DNA of 64,000 nt, from the NCBI RefSeq assembly GCF_027920545.1, contig NZ_CP115859.1, positions 1,178,001-1,242,000 of the forward strand, written 5' to 3'. Positions within the stretch are counted from its first letter, which is position 1. Every line of letters starts with the position of its first letter. The notes beneath the pieces are model-generated. The model was not told the origin of the DNA. It worked only from the letters and a program-made list of their open reading frames with translations, and did not search any database. Of this stretch, positions 8,038 to 16,339 are shown piece after piece. The stretch is from Chryseobacterium camelliae. Its GTDB lineage: Bacteria; Bacteroidota; Bacteroidia; Flavobacteriales; Weeksellaceae. Made by a program: the position numbers and the translations under genes.

Positions 8038-9267
8038 TTATTTTTGGTATACTACCTTTCTCATTACATAATAATAGATGCCGTATAGTACTGTCTCATG
8101 TATTACATAAATCCATAACAATGTTTTAATAGAATAAAAACTACCTACAATAAAAATCGTCATTGTTGTACAAAAATAAACTGTTTGCCATTTCGCTAAT
8201 TTATTTAATTCTTTTTTTACAATTAAAATAGTGCTCAGAGGGGATACAATAAATTTGACCATGGATGCTAATGCGATAATTTCTATAAATTGTCCTGCTT
8301 GCCGCCAAGCTTTTCCAAAAACTATAATAGATAACTCTTCACCAAAAAAGAATAATGGTAAAAAAATAGAAGCTGATAAAACACATAATACATAGGTGCT
8401 GTTTAAAAATGTTTTTTTTATAAGATTATCGTTTTTTTCATTAGAATAATCTGACAAGTTTTTAAAGTATACTTGTCCTATTGCGGTACTAATCACGGAT
8501 AAAGGTGCGGTAAGTACGCGGCTAGACATGGAAAAAGATCCCAATTGCGATGTTGAATAAAACTTTTTCATAAAAAAAACCGGTGCATAACTACTTACTG
8601 TATTCATCAAAGATGAAGGGAGGATAAGTATAGGAAATTTTTTATAAGTAACCGATAAGATTTTAATCTCTTGAAGATTAATAGTACGAAAATGTTTATA
8701 AAACACGAAAAAATACACGAAAAAACAAAATAAACCACCAATTAAAAACCCATAAATGAGTCCATTTTTATTGTTATAAAATACAAAACTAGCTGCAATA
8801 AGTATGACTGCTTGAAAGATTTTGATCATATTCAAAGTCTTATATTTTCTCACTCTATTAAACCAATAAGACATCACATTATAACACGCAATAAAAAAAA
8901 CAGAAAAAGGAACTAAGAAATAAAAAAAATCTAATTTTAAAAATAAACTTAGTAACACAATAGTAATTCCTATTAAGAAACTGATTGACAGTGCTAATAT
9001 TGTTATTAACTTAATAATATTTAAGGCGTCCTTTTCATTTTCTGGTAAAACTATAGCATATTCATACATTCCTGAAGCACACATACCAATAATAACAGAG
9101 AAAGCCATAAAAATAGCCAAATTCCCAAAATCAGCAGGAGAATAAATTCTTGTTAATAAAGGACTGAAAAGTACCGGTGCAAACTGACTAATCCCCGTAC
9201 CTACCATCAACAAAAAAGAATTTCTAATGCTTTGTGAATTAATTAAACTTTTAACTTTTTCTCTCAA
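8038..9267 (-). CDS. wzx: Wzx-like polysaccharide flippase
   Basis: 409 residues with 11-12 predicted membrane segments and an N-terminus (NSFLLMVGTGISQFAPVLFSPLLTRIYSPADFG) characteristic of the polysaccharide biosynthesis/Wzx branch of the MOP superfamily. It would move the undecaprenyl-linked repeat unit across the inner membrane. It lies 63 bp ahead of the Wzy-like gene, and together with the Wza- and Wzc-like genes it defines a Wzx/Wzy-dependent locus. The 107 bp before it show no clear promoter. Confidence 0.85.
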   Translation of the reverse strand: MREKVKSLINSQSIRNSFLLMVGTGISQFAPVLFSPLLTRIYSPADFGNLAIFMAFSVIIGMCASGMYEYAIVLPENEKDALNIIKLITILALSISFLIGITIVLLSLFLKLDFFYFLVPFSVFFIACYNVMSYWFNRVRKYKTLNMIKIFQAVILIAASFVFYNNKNGLIYGFLIGGLFCFFVYFFVFYKHFRTINLQEIKILSVTYKKFPILILPSSLMNTVSSYAPVFFMKKFYSTSQLGSFSMSSRVLTAPLSVISTAIGQVYFKNLSDYSNEKNDNLIKKTFLNSTYVLCVLSASIFLPLFFFGEELSIIVFGKAWRQAGQFIEIIALASMVKFIVSPLSTILIVKKELNKLAKWQTVYFCTTMTIFIVGSFYSIKTLLWIYVIHETVLYGIYYYVMRKVVYQK

Positions 9268-9374
9268 AATCTAGTTTTTGGGGAATATTTAAATAATAAA
9301 TCTTTTCAGTGATATCCATCGCCATCTGTATTATATAATTATAGTAATAATACTTTCTAAAGTTTTATTCACTC

Positions 9375-10304
9375 TTATTTGTATATTTTTTCATTCAAAA
9401 GCTTTTTCTTCCCTAAAGCCACTGAAATTTCTTCTGCGGGACTTCCGATCACAGTTTCGCCATCTTTTACATCCTTTACTACCACTGCAGAGAGCCCAAT
9501 GGTTACATTATTGCCTATTTTTTTCTGATTAAGTATGGAAGATGAAGGTGCAATCCAAGTGTTTTCTCCAACTATTACACTGCCTGCAACCATTGCATTT
9601 GCGATCACTAAACTGTTTTTTCCAATATTTACGCCATGTGCAATATGAACTAAATTATCAATTTTAGCATTTTCTTTTAAAATAGTTTGTCCTAAAACTG
9701 CTCTGTCGACACAAGTATTATTACCTATTTCTACAAAATTTCCGATAACTACATTTCCTATGTGCGGTATAAAAGCAAACTGTCCTGTTTCGTCTTTTTC
9801 ATAACCAAAACCTACACCACCAATTGTACAGTTACAGCCAATAATAACATTTTCACCAATAATTGTATCTTTTTTAACAACTGTATTGTGGTCAATCGAG
9901 GTATTATTTCCTATTGTACAATTTTCTTCAATAATAACATTGTTGCCAATGAAAACGTTTTTTCCAATCACGCAATTCTGCTCAATTACAGCGGTTTTGC
10001 TAATTCCAACTTTTGGTGGAAGTGTAAAAAATTGACTTAAAATCTTTTGAAATGCTAGTCTGGGTTGGGAGGTAACTAAATAAGTGCAATTATCATTAAC
10101 TATTTCATCATCTAATGCTTCACAAATAATCACCCCATGTTTTACATTTTTCAATTTATCTGCAAACTTTGCAGAAACCCACATTAAAACATCGTCATTT
10201 TCATTTTCTGAAGAAAGTTGTATGGCATTTATAACTTTCCGGTTTTTATTACCAACGATTTTATCAAAATTTATTAAATTTATTAAGTCTTGTACTTCAA
10301 CCAT
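9375..10304 (-). CDS. LpxD-like left-handed beta-helix acyltransferase
   Basis: A 309-residue protein with an N-terminal LpxD-type uridine-binding-like domain (about 1-100) followed by many hexapeptide repeats ([18 protein letters not shown] and so on) that fold as a left-handed beta-helix. NLVHIAHGV places a His where LpxD has its catalytic His. It looks like a paralogue rather than the housekeeping lipid A enzyme because it is embedded in a glycan operon 6 bp after a PIG-L deacetylase gene. The likely role is to N-acylate an amino sugar made in the pathway; the acyl donor is unknown. A genuine lpxD is not excluded but would be out of its usual context. Confidence 0.75.
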   Translation of the reverse strand: MVEVQDLINLINFDKIVGNKNRKVINAIQLSSENENDDVLMWVSAKFADKLKNVKHGVIICEALDDEIVNDNCTYLVTSQPRLAFQKILSQFFTLPPKVGISKTAVIEQNCVIGKNVFIGNNVIIEENCTIGNNTSIDHNTVVKKDTIIGENVIIGCNCTIGGVGFGYEKDETGQFAFIPHIGNVVIGNFVEIGNNTCVDRAVLGQTILKENAKIDNLVHIAHGVNIGKNSLVIANAMVAGSVIVGENTWIAPSSSILNQKKIGNNVTIGLSAVVVKDVKDGETVIGSPAEEISVALGKKKLLNEKIYK

Positions 10305-10310
10305 TATTAT

Positions 10311-10946
10311 TTATTTTATTGCTAATCGTACTACTTCAAAAGTTTCTGCAAATTTTACTCCAAATTGAACACCTCTTGCAACAGCAAGTGAGCGAATGAA
10401 GTCTTCACTTAAATAATCTCTAAAACCTTGCGATTTATATTCTTTTAAAGCATTTATTTTTTTATTAACATGTGCTTCGTCTAATGAAATGTATGCTTGT
10501 GTATTGAAAGAAAGATTGTTCCAAATCAATTCGTAACTAAAGATTGATTTTGTTTTAAATGCTCGAATTCCTTCAATTGCAATTGTTGAATGATCTTGAT
10601 GAATATCATTAACACTTGGAATTAAAAGCAAATCTATATCATTATTCTCTTTTTTAAAACGGATAAGTTCTTCAAGGATTTCCTGTCTTACATAATTTAA
10701 TTTCCTAACCTGATAATTGAAAATCAAAACATTTTCTTCCTTCACGCCCAAAACTTTCGTTGCTGCTTTCACTTCGGTTTTCAAAACATCTTTTGGAAAA
10801 CCTTCTGGAACAGATTCTTCTGCTGTAGAGAAAGCCATATAAAAAACTTCTGCACCATCTTCTATTAATTTTGAGATAAAACCTCCCGCTCCTAATTCAC
10901 CATCATCAGTATGTGGTGCAAGTACTAATACTTTCTTAAAGTTCAT
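10311..10946 (-). CDS. PIG-L family (LmbE-like) N-deacetylase
   Basis: 211 residues starting with the metal-binding motif LAPHTDDGELGAGG, with further conserved PSVNDIHQDHSTI (HxxH-like) in the middle. PIG-L/LmbE enzymes are zinc-dependent deacetylases acting on N-acetyl sugars. The start overlaps the upstream WbpB-like gene by 11 bases and the stop is 6 bp from the LpxD-like acyltransferase. The simplest reading is that it removes an acetyl group that the acyltransferase then replaces. This pairing is inference; the deacetylase fold itself is well supported. Confidence 0.82.
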   Translation of the reverse strand: MNFKKVLVLAPHTDDGELGAGGFISKLIEDGAEVFYMAFSTAEESVPEGFPKDVLKTEVKAATKVLGVKEENVLIFNYQVRKLNYVRQEILEELIRFKKENNDIDLLLIPSVNDIHQDHSTIAIEGIRAFKTKSIFSYELIWNNLSFNTQAYISLDEAHVNKKINALKEYKSQGFRDYLSEDFIRSLAVARGVQFGVKFAETFEVVRLAIK

Positions 10947-11964
10947 TTTTGTTGTCTTTCAAATTATAAATTCTCTCAATAATATCCACCACTTTCAAGC
11001 CTTCCAAAGCGTTTGTAGTAATGCTATTTCTCCCTTTTAACACATCGACAACATTTTCTATGATGTAATGGTGGTTTGCTGCGCTTCCTTTGTATGCCCC
11101 ATAATCATTCCCAGGATTTGTCGGTGCTAATTCGGGCATTTCATAATCTTTGATGTGACAATATTCTACTTCATTCATATATTGTCCCCCCACTTTTAAA
11201 GATCCATTTTCTGCAATAACAGTAATACTACTTTCTAAGTTTTTATTCCAAACAGAAGTAGAATAGTTTAAAGAACCCATACCTCCATTCACAAAATCAA
11301 AAGAAACAAAACCTGAATCTTCAAAATCAGTTAATTTCTCATGATTGAAATCAGCAAATTTTGCCTGAATATTTGTAATATCACCAAAATACCAATACAT
11401 CAAATCAATAAAATGAGAAAATTGAGTAAACAATGTACCTCCATCCAACTCTTTTTTACCATGCCAAGACTCTGGTTTATAATAACGATCATCTCTGTTC
11501 CAGTAACAATTGATTTGTACCATAAAAATTTCACCCAATTTACCAGACTCTAAAAGATCCTTTAACCAAAAAGAGGGAGGAGAATAGCGATTTTGCATTA
11601 CACAAAATACTTGCTTATGCTTTTGTAATCCTTTAAAAATTAAAGCTTCAGAATCTTTTTTTGTTAAGGACATAGGTTTTTCAATAACCAAGTGTCTGCC
11701 AGATTCTAAAACTTTCATTCCTTGCTCTGCATGAAAACCATTAGGTGAAGCAACATTAATAACATCAGTTTGAATTCCTGAATCTAAAAATGCATCTAAC
11801 GAATTGAAGAATGGAACATCATAAGTCTCGAGACCCAAAGATGATTTGTCTTTAACATCAATAAGGGCTACTAACTCAGCTTCCCCATTTCGGCTTATCA
11901 TTTCAGCATGTCTTTTACCAATATGACCACAACCAACTACAGTAAATTTTATTTTATCATTCAT
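10936..11964 (-). CDS. wbpB: Gfo/Idh/MocA oxidoreductase, WbpB/WlbA-like UDP-sugar 3-dehydrogenase
   Basis: 342 residues: N-terminal NAD-binding Rossmann fold (VVGCGHIGKRHAEMI), the family EKPMSL motif (about residues 97-102) and a C-terminal alpha/beta domain with DGGTLFTQFSHFID. WbpB/WlbA oxidises C3 of UDP-GlcNAcA to a 3-keto sugar. In several members the NADH is re-oxidised on the enzyme by 2-oxoglutarate, giving 2-hydroxyglutarate. The neighbouring aminotransferase, acetyltransferase and nucleotide-sugar dehydrogenase complete the pathway to UDP-2,3-diacetamido-glucuronic acid. Whether this member uses 2-oxoglutarate is not provable here, but the nearby L-2-hydroxyglutarate oxidase suggests it. 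Confidence 0.85.
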   Translation of the reverse strand: MNDKIKFTVVGCGHIGKRHAEMISRNGEAELVALIDVKDKSSLGLETYDVPFFNSLDAFLDSGIQTDVINVASPNGFHAEQGMKVLESGRHLVIEKPMSLTKKDSEALIFKGLQKHKQVFCVMQNRYSPPSFWLKDLLESGKLGEIFMVQINCYWNRDDRYYKPESWHGKKELDGGTLFTQFSHFIDLMYWYFGDITNIQAKFADFNHEKLTDFEDSGFVSFDFVNGGMGSLNYSTSVWNKNLESSITVIAENGSLKVGGQYMNEVEYCHIKDYEMPELAPTNPGNDYGAYKGSAANHHYIIENVVDVLKGRNSITTNALEGLKVVDIIERIYNLKDNKNEL

Positions 11965-11979
11965 GTCTTTATTTAATTT

Positions 11980-12552
11980 TTATAGTTTTCCAACCTTATT
12001 ATTTTCCAGTTTATAAATATCTCCACTTTCTTCGCATACAGCAATCCCTTCTTCGTTAAAATTAAGACGATGTCCAAATTCGCTCATCCATCCCATTTGT
12101 CTAGCAGGGTTTCCTACCACAAGTGCATAATCCGGAACTTCTTTTGTAACAACAGCTCCCGCTCCGATGAAAGCATATTTTCCAATATTGTGACCACAAA
12201 CAATTGTAGCGTTAGCACCAATAGACGCTCCCTGACCAACATGAGTTTTTAGATATTCATTTTTCCTATTTACAGCACTTCTTGGATTAATTACATTTGT
12301 AAAAACCATAGAAGGACCAAGAAAAACATCATCACCACATGTAACTCCCTCATATATTGATACATTATTCTGAACCTTCACATTTTTTCCAAGAATAACT
12401 TTTGGTGATACGACAACATTCTGACCTATGTTACATTTTTCTCCTAAAATACAATTAGGCATTATATGTGAAAAGTGCCAAATTTTAGTCCCGGCACCTA
12501 TTTCACACCCTTCATCAATCACTGCTGTTTCATGTGCAAAAAAATCTGACAT
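11980..12552 (-). CDS. wbpD: WbpD/WlbB-like UDP-sugar 3-N-acetyltransferase
   Basis: 190 residues made of hexapeptide repeats (IGAGTKIWHFSHI, LGEKCNIGQN, LGKNVKVQNN, VGQGASIGANATI). This is the left-handed beta-helix pattern of WbpD/WlbB, which acetylates the 3-amino group of UDP-GlcNAc3NA from acetyl-CoA. The segment IWHFSHI and the ending VVGNPARQMGWMSEFG are hallmarks of this subfamily. It is 15 bp before the WbpB-like gene and 13 bp after the aminotransferase. Confidence 0.88.
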   Translation of the reverse strand: MSDFFAHETAVIDEGCEIGAGTKIWHFSHIMPNCILGEKCNIGQNVVVSPKVILGKNVKVQNNVSIYEGVTCGDDVFLGPSMVFTNVINPRSAVNRKNEYLKTHVGQGASIGANATIVCGHNIGKYAFIGAGAVVTKEVPDYALVVGNPARQMGWMSEFGHRLNFNEEGIAVCEESGDIYKLENNKVGKL

Positions 12553-12565
12553 ATTTTGTACTTGA

Positions 12566-13693
12566 TTATTGATTAAAAAAATTCTTAATTTCAGAAATAA
12601 TAAAATCTGAAACTTCTTGATTAAATTCTGTATGGATAGGAAGAGAAATAACTTCTTTGCAAAGTTGCTCTGTAACAGGTAATGAGAAATTTTCTTCTAC
12701 ATATTGTGCAAAAGCTTCCTGTTTATATAGTGGAAGAGGATAATAAACCATGCTTGGGATATTTTTTTCAGCAAGGTATTGCTGTAGCTGATCTCTTTTC
12801 CCATTTTTTATTTTTAAAGTATACTGATGAAAGACGTGAGTAGAGTTGTGTGCTCTTGCAGGAATTTCAATTTCAGAAATACCGGCAAGGTTTTCGTCAT
12901 AATACCTTGCCATTTTATTTCTTGATGCTGAATATTTGTCAAGGTGTTTTAGCTTAACCTTAAGAACAGCAGCTTGTATAGTATCTAATCTTGAATTGCA
13001 CCCTAATACTTTATGATAGTATTTTTTCTCCTGTCCGTGATTCGCAATCATCCTTATTTTAAGAGCCATATCATCATCATTCGTCATTAATGCACCTCCG
13101 TCACCATAGCATCCTAAATTCTTGGAAGGGAAAAAAGAAGTACATCCAATATGACCTATAGTACCTGTTTTCTTAACTTTTCCATCTGAAAAAGTATAAT
13201 CGGAACCTATAGCCTGTGCATTATCTTCAATAACAAACAAGTTATGTTTTTCTGCAAATGCGAGAATTTCTTCCATGTTTGCACTCTGCCCATATAGATG
13301 TACAGGGACAATAGCTTTAGTATTTGAAGTAAGATACTTTTCCAAATCTTTCAATTCAATATCGAAAGTATCTTCATTTACATCTACCATAATCGGTTTC
13401 AGACCTAAAAGACCAATTACTTCGGCAGTTGCAACATATGTAAAAGCCGGGCAAATTACTTCATCTCCAGGCTTTAAATCTAAAGCCATTATAGCAATCT
13501 GTAATGCATCTGTTCCATTTGCACATGGGATTACATGTTTCACATTCAGATACTTTTCAAAGTCCTGTTGAAATTCTTTTACAGCAGGACCATTAATAAA
13601 TGCTGTATTATCAAGGCATTCTTGGATCCCAATATTTACCTCTTCTTTTATTTTTTCGTATTGACCTTTAAGATCAACCATTTGAACTTTCAT
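12566..13693 (-). CDS. wbpE: WbpE/WlbC-like PLP aminotransferase (DegT/DnrJ/EryC1)
   Basis: 375 residues with the sugar-aminotransferase signature: the N-terminus VDLKGQYEKIK, the PLP-site run ANGTDALQIA, ATAEVIGLLGLKP, EDNAQAIGS, and the Schiff-base Lys in SFFPSKNLGCYGDGG. It transfers an amino group, usually from glutamate, to the 3-keto sugar made by WbpB; the by-product is 2-oxoglutarate. That by-product is the oxidant some WbpB enzymes need, so the two steps can be coupled. It is in the operon with wbpD and wbpB; the lhgO gene is 31 bp upstream. Confidence 0.9.
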   Translation of the reverse strand: MKVQMVDLKGQYEKIKEEVNIGIQECLDNTAFINGPAVKEFQQDFEKYLNVKHVIPCANGTDALQIAIMALDLKPGDEVICPAFTYVATAEVIGLLGLKPIMVDVNEDTFDIELKDLEKYLTSNTKAIVPVHLYGQSANMEEILAFAEKHNLFVIEDNAQAIGSDYTFSDGKVKKTGTIGHIGCTSFFPSKNLGCYGDGGALMTNDDDMALKIRMIANHGQEKKYYHKVLGCNSRLDTIQAAVLKVKLKHLDKYSASRNKMARYYDENLAGISEIEIPARAHNSTHVFHQYTLKIKNGKRDQLQQYLAEKNIPSMVYYPLPLYKQEAFAQYVEENFSLPVTEQLCKEVISLPIHTEFNQEVSDFIISEIKNFFNQ

Positions 13694-13724
13694 ATTGTTT
13701 AAGTTTCCTGAAGGTTTTTTATGT

Positions 13725-14915
13725 TTAATTCTCTATTAATTCGCTGATCTTATTTCCGATAGAAAAACAAGATGTTGCTGCTGGGGACGGTGCATTTCTT
13801 ACATGGATAATGTTTCCGTTTTTAACAATATCAAAATCATCAATTAAACCTCCATTTCTGTCGCAGGCCTGAGCTCTTACTCCAGCCCCTCCTGTTGTAA
13901 GGTCGTGTTCCTGGATTTCAGGTAATAGCTTTTGTAACGCATGAGTGAAAGCAGTCTTTGAAAGAGAACGATGTATTTCTCCTAATCCTGTTCTTCCGTA
14001 TTTGGCTACAATCTTTCTAAAACCCGGCCACATAAGAGTTTGTACGGTTTCGTTTAAATTAAAGTCAAAGAATTTATACCCCTCTTTTTTGAAAGCTAAA
14101 ACGGCGTTTGGGCCAGCTTCGATATTTCCATCAATCATTCTTGTAAAATGAACTCCTAGAAACGGAAAATTAGGATCGGGGACAGGATAAATAAGATGTT
14201 TTACAAGATGTTTTTTTTCATCTTTAAGCTTATAATATTCACCTCGAAAAGGAATAATAATAACATCATTCTTCTCATTAGTCATTTTCGTTATTTTATC
14301 TGAATAAAGCCCAGCACACGAAACAAGCTTTCTGCTTTTAAACTCAGAGATGTTGGTTCTTATAATAATTTCAGTTTCTTTATTGATAATATTTTTAACT
14401 TCATTATTAAATTTAACTTCCCCTCCAAGTTCTTCAAAAAGTTCTTTAATTTTTCTGGCTATACCGGGATAATCGATAATGCCCGTCTGAGGAACTTTTA
14501 TGGCTTTAACACCTTCACAATGTGGTTCTATTTCACGAAATTCTTCACGAGATAAATATCTAAGATTCTGAAGACCATTTTCTTCCCCTCTTTTATAGAT
14601 ATTATTAAGGAGTGGTAATTCTTCTTGTGAGGTCGCAACAATAATTTTACCGCAAAGATCATATTGGATATCATATTCTTTTGCAAAATTGATAATTGAA
14701 TTATACCCTTCAATACAATTTTTTGCTTTTAGACTACCAGGTTTATAATAAATTCCACTATGAATTACTCCACTATTATGCCCAGACTGGTGTAATGATA
14801 CATCATTTTCTTTTTCTAAGATTAAGATCTTAGAATCAGGATTTTTAAGTTTGGCCTGATAAGCCGTAGCTAATCCTACTAGACCAGCTCCGATAATTAC
14901 GATATCATAGTTCAT
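13725..14915 (-). CDS. lhgO: L-2-hydroxyglutarate oxidase/dehydrogenase (LhgO family)
   Basis: 396 residues of the FAD-dependent DAO/LhgO family: dinucleotide motif IIGAGLVGLATAYQ at the N-terminus, HNSGVIHSGIYYKPGSLKA, PFRGEYY, VPDPNFPFLGVHFTRM and the C-terminal VRNAPSPAATSC. These motifs are specific to L-2-hydroxyglutarate oxidases, which convert L-2-hydroxyglutarate to 2-oxoglutarate and pass electrons to quinone or oxygen. It is 9 bp after the WbpA-like gene and 31 bp before the aminotransferase, inside a glycan operon, an unusual place for a clean-up enzyme. The likely job is to recycle 2-hydroxyglutarate made by WbpB. Family call is strong, pathway role inferred. Confidence 0.9.
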   Translation of the reverse strand: MNYDIVIIGAGLVGLATAYQAKLKNPDSKILILEKENDVSLHQSGHNSGVIHSGIYYKPGSLKAKNCIEGYNSIINFAKEYDIQYDLCGKIIVATSQEELPLLNNIYKRGEENGLQNLRYLSREEFREIEPHCEGVKAIKVPQTGIIDYPGIARKIKELFEELGGEVKFNNEVKNIINKETEIIIRTNISEFKSRKLVSCAGLYSDKITKMTNEKNDVIIIPFRGEYYKLKDEKKHLVKHLIYPVPDPNFPFLGVHFTRMIDGNIEAGPNAVLAFKKEGYKFFDFNLNETVQTLMWPGFRKIVAKYGRTGLGEIHRSLSKTAFTHALQKLLPEIQEHDLTTGGAGVRAQACDRNGGLIDDFDIVKNGNIIHVRNAPSPAATSCFSIGNKISELIEN

Positions 14916-14924
14916 TGATGATCT

Positions 14925-16217
14925 TTATAATCTTGCGTCTACTTCATCTCTGCTTAAACATGCTTTGGTATCAAAAATCACTGCATTTTCCTTTTTCAAC
15001 AGATTAAGATCCATATCTAAAAACTCATCGTGAGAAACTGCAATAATAATTGAGTTATATTTCTTCCCTTCAACTAAAGAAGAAAGAATATCAATCCCAT
15101 ATTCATGTTTTACTTCTTCTTTACTTGCCCATGGATCGTAAATATCTACATTTATACCATAGTCTTTAAGTTCAGTATAGATATCCACAACTTTTGTATT
15201 TCTTACATCCGGGCAGTTTTCTTTAAAAGTTACTCCTAAAATCAGAGCTTTAGAATCTTTAATAACTCCCCCTTTTGCAATCAAAAGTTTTACCACTTTA
15301 GAAGCAACAAATTTGGCAATAGAATCATTCACTCTACGTCCGGATAGAATAACATCAGGATGATAGCCTAATTGCTCGGCTTTGTGAGCCAAATAGTAAG
15401 GATCTACAGAGATACAATGCCCACCAACCAATCCTGGTTTATATTTTAAAAAATTATATTTTGTCCCTGCCGCTTCCAAAACATCATTGGTATCAATTCC
15501 AATTCTATCAAAGATTAATGCCAATTCGTTTACAAAAGAGATATTCACATCTCGTTGTGCATTTTCAATAGCCTTTGAAGCTTCCGCAACTTTAAGACTC
15601 GGTGCCTTATGAGTTCCTGCTGTGATAATTTTTTTGTAAAGATTATCAATTTCTTCTGCAATTTCTTCTGTAGAACCAGATGTTACTTTTTTTACACTTG
15701 TGAGTGTATTTACTTTATCCCCTGGATTAATTCTTTCTGGAGAATATCCTACAAAGAAGTCCTCATTATATTTTAACCCAGAATATTTTTCAAGAACTGG
15801 CACACACTCTTCTTCTGTACAGCCTGGGAAAACTGTAGATTCATAAATAATAATATCACCTTTTTTAATAATTTCCCCTAGCATTTTTGAGGCAGAAATT
15901 AATGGTTTTAAATCTGGAGCATTATATTTATCAATAGGAGTAGGAACCGTTACAATAAAAACATTAGCTTGGGCAATATCCGTCAAATTACTTGTTGCAT
16001 AATATCCTATACTAGCATTTGATTCTTTATATTTTTTTAATCCATTAACTAGTTTGTTAATATCTGCCTCCATTGTAATATCTACTCCTTCATTAAGTTG
16101 ATTTACTCTTTGCTCATTAATATCAAACCCCAATACAGGGAAATGCGTAGCAAATTCAAGAGATAAAGGTAAGCCAACATACCCCTGTCCTATCACTGCT
16201 ATTTTGTATATTTTCAT
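14925..16217 (-). CDS. wbpA: UDP-N-acetylglucosamine 6-dehydrogenase (WbpA/TviB-like)
   Basis: 430 residues of the UDP-glucose/GDP-mannose dehydrogenase family: NAD motif VIGQGYVGLPLSLEFA, three-domain layout, catalytic Cys in GGHCISVDPYYLAHKAEQ, and a C-terminal VTFKENCPDVRNTK. It oxidises C6 of a UDP-N-acetylhexosamine to the uronic acid using two NAD+. Together with the WbpB, WbpE and WbpD homologues downstream this predicts UDP-2,3-diacetamido-2,3-dideoxy-uronic acid. A TviB-like preference for UDP-GlcNAc is likely but GalNAc is possible. The 122 bp before it is very AT-rich with no clear promoter box. Confidence 0.88.
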   Translation of the reverse strand: MKIYKIAVIGQGYVGLPLSLEFATHFPVLGFDINEQRVNQLNEGVDITMEADINKLVNGLKKYKESNASIGYYATSNLTDIAQANVFIVTVPTPIDKYNAPDLKPLISASKMLGEIIKKGDIIIYESTVFPGCTEEECVPVLEKYSGLKYNEDFFVGYSPERINPGDKVNTLTSVKKVTSGSTEEIAEEIDNLYKKIITAGTHKAPSLKVAEASKAIENAQRDVNISFVNELALIFDRIGIDTNDVLEAAGTKYNFLKYKPGLVGGHCISVDPYYLAHKAEQLGYHPDVILSGRRVNDSIAKFVASKVVKLLIAKGGVIKDSKALILGVTFKENCPDVRNTKVVDIYTELKDYGINVDIYDPWASKEEVKHEYGIDILSSLVEGKKYNSIIIAVSHDEFLDMDLNLLKKENAVIFDTKACLSRDEVDARL

Positions 16218-16339
16218 TTAATTAAGTGTTTCATTTTAAAGTTCAATATAAATATTAGAAATTTTAAATAAAAACTTCTAATATTCTTATATTATATAAT
16301 TTTCTCAATACGATAATTAAGAGTATTTTTATTAATGAA

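Noticed and set aside
9375..10304. Housekeeping lpxD
   Set aside because: The gene lies in an O-antigen-type operon beside a PIG-L deacetylase, not with lpxC, fabZ or lpxA; kept as an LpxD-like paralogue.
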